Positions 7,064 through 9,977 of a DNA stretch of 9,977 bases are shown here, piece by piece (position 1 is the first letter of the stretch; each line of letters opens with the position of its first letter). The notes below the pieces were generated by a model. The model saw nothing but the letters and a program-made list of their open reading frames with translations. It made no database searches and was not told the DNA's origin. Made by a program: the position numbers and the translations under genes. The stretch lies in contig JBCBST010000117.1 of the NCBI GenBank assembly GCA_039819115.1, positions 1 through 9,977 of the forward strand. Reading direction: 5' to 3'. Source of the DNA: JBCBST01 sp039819115. Its GTDB lineage: Bacteria > Bacteroidota > Rhodothermia > Balneolales > Balneolaceae.

Positions 7064-7408
7064 ATGCCAGAAGAAATCTTTATTCTTGGATTGGTAGGTA
7101 TTGTTTCGGGAACCTCCTTAATTGCTTTTATCGCCTGGAATATCTTTTCTGTTATTCGCTCAAAAACCGGCGGTTCGTCTAAAGGGGGAGAGTTAGACCC
7201 TCAGTTCTTCCGGGCGCTGAGTGAATTCAAAAAATCTACAGAGCGTCGCATGACGAACCTGGAAACCATCGTTGCCGATCTGGAAGAAGAGCGCATCCGG
7301 GTACCCAGCCAGGAAGGCGAAATCCTTATTGAACCGGAAGAAGTGAGAGAGCCGAAGAAGGAAAGCCCTAAAAACGATAGCAACCTTAGGAACATGTTAG
7401 ACAAATAA
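7064..7408 (+). CDS. Second small single-pass membrane protein with coiled coil
   Basis: 114-residue protein with one predicted N-terminal TM helix (about 7-31), a Gly/Ser-rich linker (36-42), a coiled coil (about 46-77) containing RMTNLETI (62-69), and an acidic-basic tail ending in NLRNMLDK. The RMTNLETI motif lines up with RIENLEAI of the preceding protein, so the two could be diverged duplicates, though overall identity looks low. The AAAGGGG over the upstream stop codon may act as a ribosome binding site 6 nt before ATG 7064. No function is recognised. Position just before the DivIVA gene suggests an envelope or cell-division context. Confidence 0.78.
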   Translation: MPEEIFILGLVGIVSGTSLIAFIAWNIFSVIRSKTGGSSKGGELDPQFFRALSEFKKSTERRMTNLETIVADLEEERIRVPSQEGEILIEPEEVREPKKESPKNDSNLRNMLDK

Positions 7409-7461
7409 ATAGTATGTTTCTCTAATGCTGAGTGGCTTTTGGAACATCCTATTTTTGGCTT

Positions 7462-8085
7462 ATGAAATTAACTCCTCTCGAAATTAAGCAGCAACAGTTT
7501 GAGAAATCGTTGCGTGGGTATGACGTTTCTGATGTACAGTCTTTTTTAACGTTGGTTTCTAACGAGTATGAGTACCTGATCACAAAAAATAAGGAACTCG
7601 AAGACGATATCGAGAACCTCAAGGAGCGGGTAAAGCATTATGAGAGAGTAGAAGAAGCACTGCATGAAACGCTCCAAACGGCAAAAGAATCGATGGAGCA
7701 GAAAAAGACGTCGGCCAATTTAGAAGCCAGGGCCACCATTGAGAAAGCTGAAATGGAAGCCCAGGGTATTGTGAAAGAAGCCAATTTCGAACGGCAGCAG
7801 ATTCGACAAAGTATTCTGCGATTGCTGGACCGCAGAGAAGAGATTATTGCGGGTATCCAGGGCTATTTAAAAAATGCCCAGCATTCCGTTGAACAGTTTT
7901 CTAAAGATGAGTTAGACGTATTTTCGTTGCCAAAAGAAGAACGGTCTACGCCACCTCCTGTGGAAACCGGTGAGCATTCCACTTCTTTTTCACTAGACCT
8001 GGAGCATCTGGATTCTTCCGATTCTCCCGCTAACTATCCTCCGGACACCGATCGTATCGGTGATATTCTGGACGAAATAGATTAA
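7462..8085 (+). CDS. DivIVA-domain coiled-coil protein
   Basis: 207-residue cytoplasmic protein. The N-terminus MKLTPLEIKQQQFEKSLRGYDVSDVQSFL is the DivIVA domain; R18, part of the membrane-binding loop in Bacillus DivIVA, is kept, while the adjacent Phe is Leu17. A coiled coil follows (about 33-150), including an Ala/Glu-rich stretch (87-109), then a low-complexity acidic Pro/Ser tail (155-207). Members sense negative membrane curvature and recruit polar or division factors in Gram-positives; in Gram-negative FCB bacteria their role is poorly known. ATG 7462 is chosen because it begins the domain exactly; a GTG at 7432 would add ten unrelated residues. No clear Shine-Dalgarno. Gap to the upstream stop is 53 bp, and to the phosphorylase start 17 bp. 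Confidence 0.88.
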   Translation: MKLTPLEIKQQQFEKSLRGYDVSDVQSFLTLVSNEYEYLITKNKELEDDIENLKERVKHYERVEEALHETLQTAKESMEQKKTSANLEARATIEKAEMEAQGIVKEANFERQQIRQSILRLLDRREEIIAGIQGYLKNAQHSVEQFSKDELDVFSLPKEERSTPPPVETGEHSTSFSLDLEHLDSSDSPANYPPDTDRIGDILDEID

Positions 8086-8102
8086 CGCTCTTCTTACTAC
8101 AT

Positions 8103-8939
8103 ATGAACTTAGATTCTGTTGAAACCTTCCGGGCTAAACGTGCCGAAGCCCTCGCGTATATCCGCTCCATAACCCAAATCGTCCCCGAGTATATGCTGAT
8201 CCTGGGTACCGGATTGGGACAACTTGCTGAAGAAATCGAGGTTGAAGAGGAAATTGCCTACGAGGATATCCCCCATTTTCCCGTATCAACGGTGGAAAGC
8301 CATACCGGTCGTCTGATTTTCGGTACACTTGGAGGCAAGCATGTGATGGCTATGCAAGGACGTTTCCACTATTACGAAGGGTACACCATGCAGCATATTG
8401 TATTTCCCGTGCGTGTAGCCAAAGAATTAGGTGCTCATACCCTTATGGTTAGCAATGCCTGTGGTGGTATGAATCCTAACTATCGTCGTGGTGATGTTAT
8501 GCTGATCAACGACCACATCAATTTTCTGGCAGATAACCCTCTCATTGGGCCTAATGACACCGAACTGGGTCCCCGTTTTCCGGATATGAGTGAACCCTAT
8601 ACCAATCGTTTGCTGGACATTGCAGAAGAAGTTGCCCTTGAGCGGAATATTAAAGTTCACAAAGGGGTATATCTGGCCACAGCAGGACCCATGCTGGAAA
8701 CGCGAGCAGAATATCGATATATGAGACTGTTAGGTGCCGATGTTGTGGGAATGAGTACGGTCCCGGAGGTCATTGCTGCCGTACACATGAGCATGGAAGT
8801 ATTGGGTATTTCAGTGATAACCGATGAGTGTTTTCCCGATGCGCTCGAACCCGTAAATATCGAGCATGTGTTGGAAGCCGCTGGCTGGGCAGAGCCAAAA
8901 ATGACTCAAATTGTTAGCGGAGTATTAGAAAAGCTTTAA
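8103..8939 (+). CDS. punA: Purine nucleoside phosphorylase, trimeric PNP/MTAP family
   Basis: 278-residue cytosolic enzyme predicted to cleave purine nucleosides with phosphate to base and (deoxy)ribose-1-phosphate in purine salvage. Motifs aligned to human PNP: LGTGLG (34-39, phosphate loop, Thr in place of Ser33), ESHTGR (65-70), GRFHYYEG (86-93), SNACGG (117-122), AGPMLETRAE (194-203; E199 equals purine-binding E201) and VVGMSTVPE (214-222). The segment after LGISVIT has Asp241 where human PNP has base-recognising Asn243. MTAP enzymes, which use 6-amino purines, also have Asp at this point, so strict inosine/guanosine specificity should not be assumed. I recall similar 'ITD' versions in Bacteroidota enzymes. 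The start ATG is 17 bp after the divIVA stop with no clear Shine-Dalgarno; co-transcription is likely. Confidence 0.93.
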   Translation: MNLDSVETFRAKRAEALAYIRSITQIVPEYMLILGTGLGQLAEEIEVEEEIAYEDIPHFPVSTVESHTGRLIFGTLGGKHVMAMQGRFHYYEGYTMQHIVFPVRVAKELGAHTLMVSNACGGMNPNYRRGDVMLINDHINFLADNPLIGPNDTELGPRFPDMSEPYTNRLLDIAEEVALERNIKVHKGVYLATAGPMLETRAEYRYMRLLGADVVGMSTVPEVIAAVHMSMEVLGISVITDECFPDALEPVNIEHVLEAAGWAEPKMTQIVSGVLEKL

Positions 8940-9049
8940 AAGCATACGATTTTATCCACAAAAGGCGTTATTTTTCCACGTTAGATTGAAATCATTAAGA
9001 GATTTTGTTTCTTATTGCAAACCGATAATCATCAAACCAATTTTCTAGT
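8940..9049. other. AT-rich spacer upstream of the acidic protein gene
   Basis: No hairpin terminator or convincing promoter pair is found. GATAAT at about 9022 resembles a -10 box but its best upstream partner, TTTTGT, is spaced by 15 nt, too short for confidence. Confidence 0.3.
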
Positions 9050-9823
9050 ATGAGCTTTGATGGATTCGACGACGAACTCTGGGACGAGTTCAAATGGGAA
9101 GCCCACCTTAACGAAGTAGAACAAAAAAGCGAACAACTCCGAAAATTCATTGCCTCAGATACCGCTGATATAAAAGGTAATGTTCCACGTTGGGTTACTT
9201 TGTTAAAGGAGAGTTTGAGTGAAGTTGATGCGTATGAAGCGTTTGTAGAAGAAGAACTGCTCATGGATGAAGCCTATTTCCCTGAAGATGATGATGATTG
9301 GGAAGATGAAGATGAGTGGGACGATGAGGACTTCCTGTTCGGCGAATATGACGAGTTTATGGATATGGAGGAAGGGGAAGAAGAGGATTTTGATGCCGGA
9401 GAAGAATGGAAAGAATTGTCTGAAGCATTTACGTACTCCGAATACGGGTCGCTCGAGAATCTTAAGCCCTATAACGATGCTAAAGAACTGTCTGTTGCTA
9501 TGCTAAAATGGACGGAAAAGATCCCCCAGGATTTACATAGCCCTGTTTTCCAGCAGTGTATTGACGAGGTTTTGAAAATAGGGGCAAAACTGGCCGGCGG
9601 ATATTCTTTTGGATTTGAACCTGAGTATATCGGTGCGAACATTGCCTATTCTAAAAAAGCACTTACGTTTGCCAACACCGGACTTAGTTTACTCCAGCAG
9701 TTAAAATCTGCCAGTTATTTTGATCAAAGCATGTATCAACAGTTTCATGGCCGTTTGTTTGAGCTGAGAAACGATATTGGGGTTCACATCCAGGAACTGA
9801 GAGACCAGTTTAACGCCATTTAA
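9050..9823 (+). CDS. Unrecognised acidic protein
   Basis: 257-residue soluble protein of unknown function. Three parts are visible: a helical N-terminal region (1-66) rich in Asp, Glu and Trp; an extremely acidic linker (about 67-123), in which 14 of the 16 residues at 79-94 are Asp or Glu, interrupted only by Trp84 and Trp90; and a helical C-terminal domain (about 140-257) containing LAGGYSFGFEPEYIGANIAYSKKAL (181-205). No signal peptide, membrane segment or cysteine pair is present. A YSKKAL segment and the regular helices suggest a helical-bundle interaction domain. The acidic tract could mimic nucleic acid or bind a basic partner, but this is only inference. The start ATG is 110 bp after the phosphorylase stop, so it may have its own promoter. 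The DNA under the tract is GAT/GAA-rich, consistent with triplet expansion. Confidence 0.82.
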   Translation: MSFDGFDDELWDEFKWEAHLNEVEQKSEQLRKFIASDTADIKGNVPRWVTLLKESLSEVDAYEAFVEEELLMDEAYFPEDDDDWEDEDEWDDEDFLFGEYDEFMDMEEGEEEDFDAGEEWKELSEAFTYSEYGSLENLKPYNDAKELSVAMLKWTEKIPQDLHSPVFQQCIDEVLKIGAKLAGGYSFGFEPEYIGANIAYSKKALTFANTGLSLLQQLKSASYFDQSMYQQFHGRLFELRNDIGVHIQELRDQFNAI

Positions 9824-9887
9824 GTATTCTTCTTTTATTCAGTTTATTTAGAGCACTTTCTTTTTTGCTGGATTCTTTTTGAGAAAG

Positions 9888-9905
9888 GCTAACTCTGTTG
9901 TTAGC
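9888..9905. repeat. Inverted repeat GCTAAC/GTTAGC
   Basis: A perfect 6-bp inverted repeat with a 6-nt loop lies 64 bp after the last gene. On the plus strand it is followed by AAAACC, on the minus strand by CTTTCTC, so neither side has a strong T-tract. It could be a weak terminator for the acidic protein gene or for a minus-strand gene beyond the window, or an operator. The rest of 9824-9977 is T-rich with no open frame. Confidence 0.35.
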
Positions 9906-9977
9906 AAAACCTTTAGATCAGTAACGTCAGTTGAAGAGTGCGTTTCTCTTCATTTCATTTCCCTTTCTTAATTGTAG

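Noticed and set aside
7425..7487. Possible 20-codon leader ORF (MLSGFWNILFLAYEINSSRN) overlapping the divIVA start
   Set aside because: No Shine-Dalgarno and no attenuator-type hairpin; a frame this short is expected by chance.
9267..9506. Alternate-frame ORF rich in Met and Lys within the acidic protein gene
   Set aside because: It is a frame-shifted reading of the GAT/GAA-rich tract, and its composition reflects that repeat alone.

Overview
The window reads as a compact chromosomal core region of a Gram-negative bacterium, most likely from the FCB group and plausibly Balneolota/Rhodothermota. The reasons are mid-range base composition, mostly weak or absent Shine-Dalgarno sites, a Nif3 protein with an inserted domain followed by a coiled-coil 'zinc ribbon' family gene, and the Asp-containing variant of trimeric purine nucleoside phosphorylase. 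The lineage is inferred from protein family character, not from a search. I see no mobile elements, CRISPR arrays, tRNAs or rRNAs.

Left block, plus strand (95-3478): arginine deiminase, a multi-pass M50 site-2 protease, a small TPR-like putative lipoprotein and SmpB. Gaps are 13, 2 and 30 bp, so this is probably one operon. It converges on a minus-strand block.

Middle block, minus strand (5815 down to 3535): a Nif3-family dinuclear-metal protein overlaps by 4 bp (ATGA) a coiled-coil protein of the C4 zinc-ribbon family (HP0958/CT398 type). A clear intrinsic terminator follows, then the RNase P RNA gene rnpB with its own terminator. SmpB (trans-translation) and RNase P RNA (tRNA 5' processing) are thus convergent neighbours.

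Right block, plus strand (6012-9823): a PLP-homeostasis protein (YggS/YlmE family), two small single-pass membrane proteins with a shared PspB-like coiled-coil motif, a DivIVA-domain protein, a purine nucleoside phosphorylase, and an unrecognised protein with a very acidic central tract. The order yggS, small membrane proteins, divIVA resembles the ylmE-to-divIVA neighbourhood of Gram-positive division clusters.

No complete new system stands out. The best leads are a zinc-ribbon family protein that has lost all its zinc-binding cysteines, the tandem PspB-like membrane proteins between yggS and divIVA, the Asn-to-Asp change in the purine pocket of the phosphorylase, and the acidic orphan protein at the right end.
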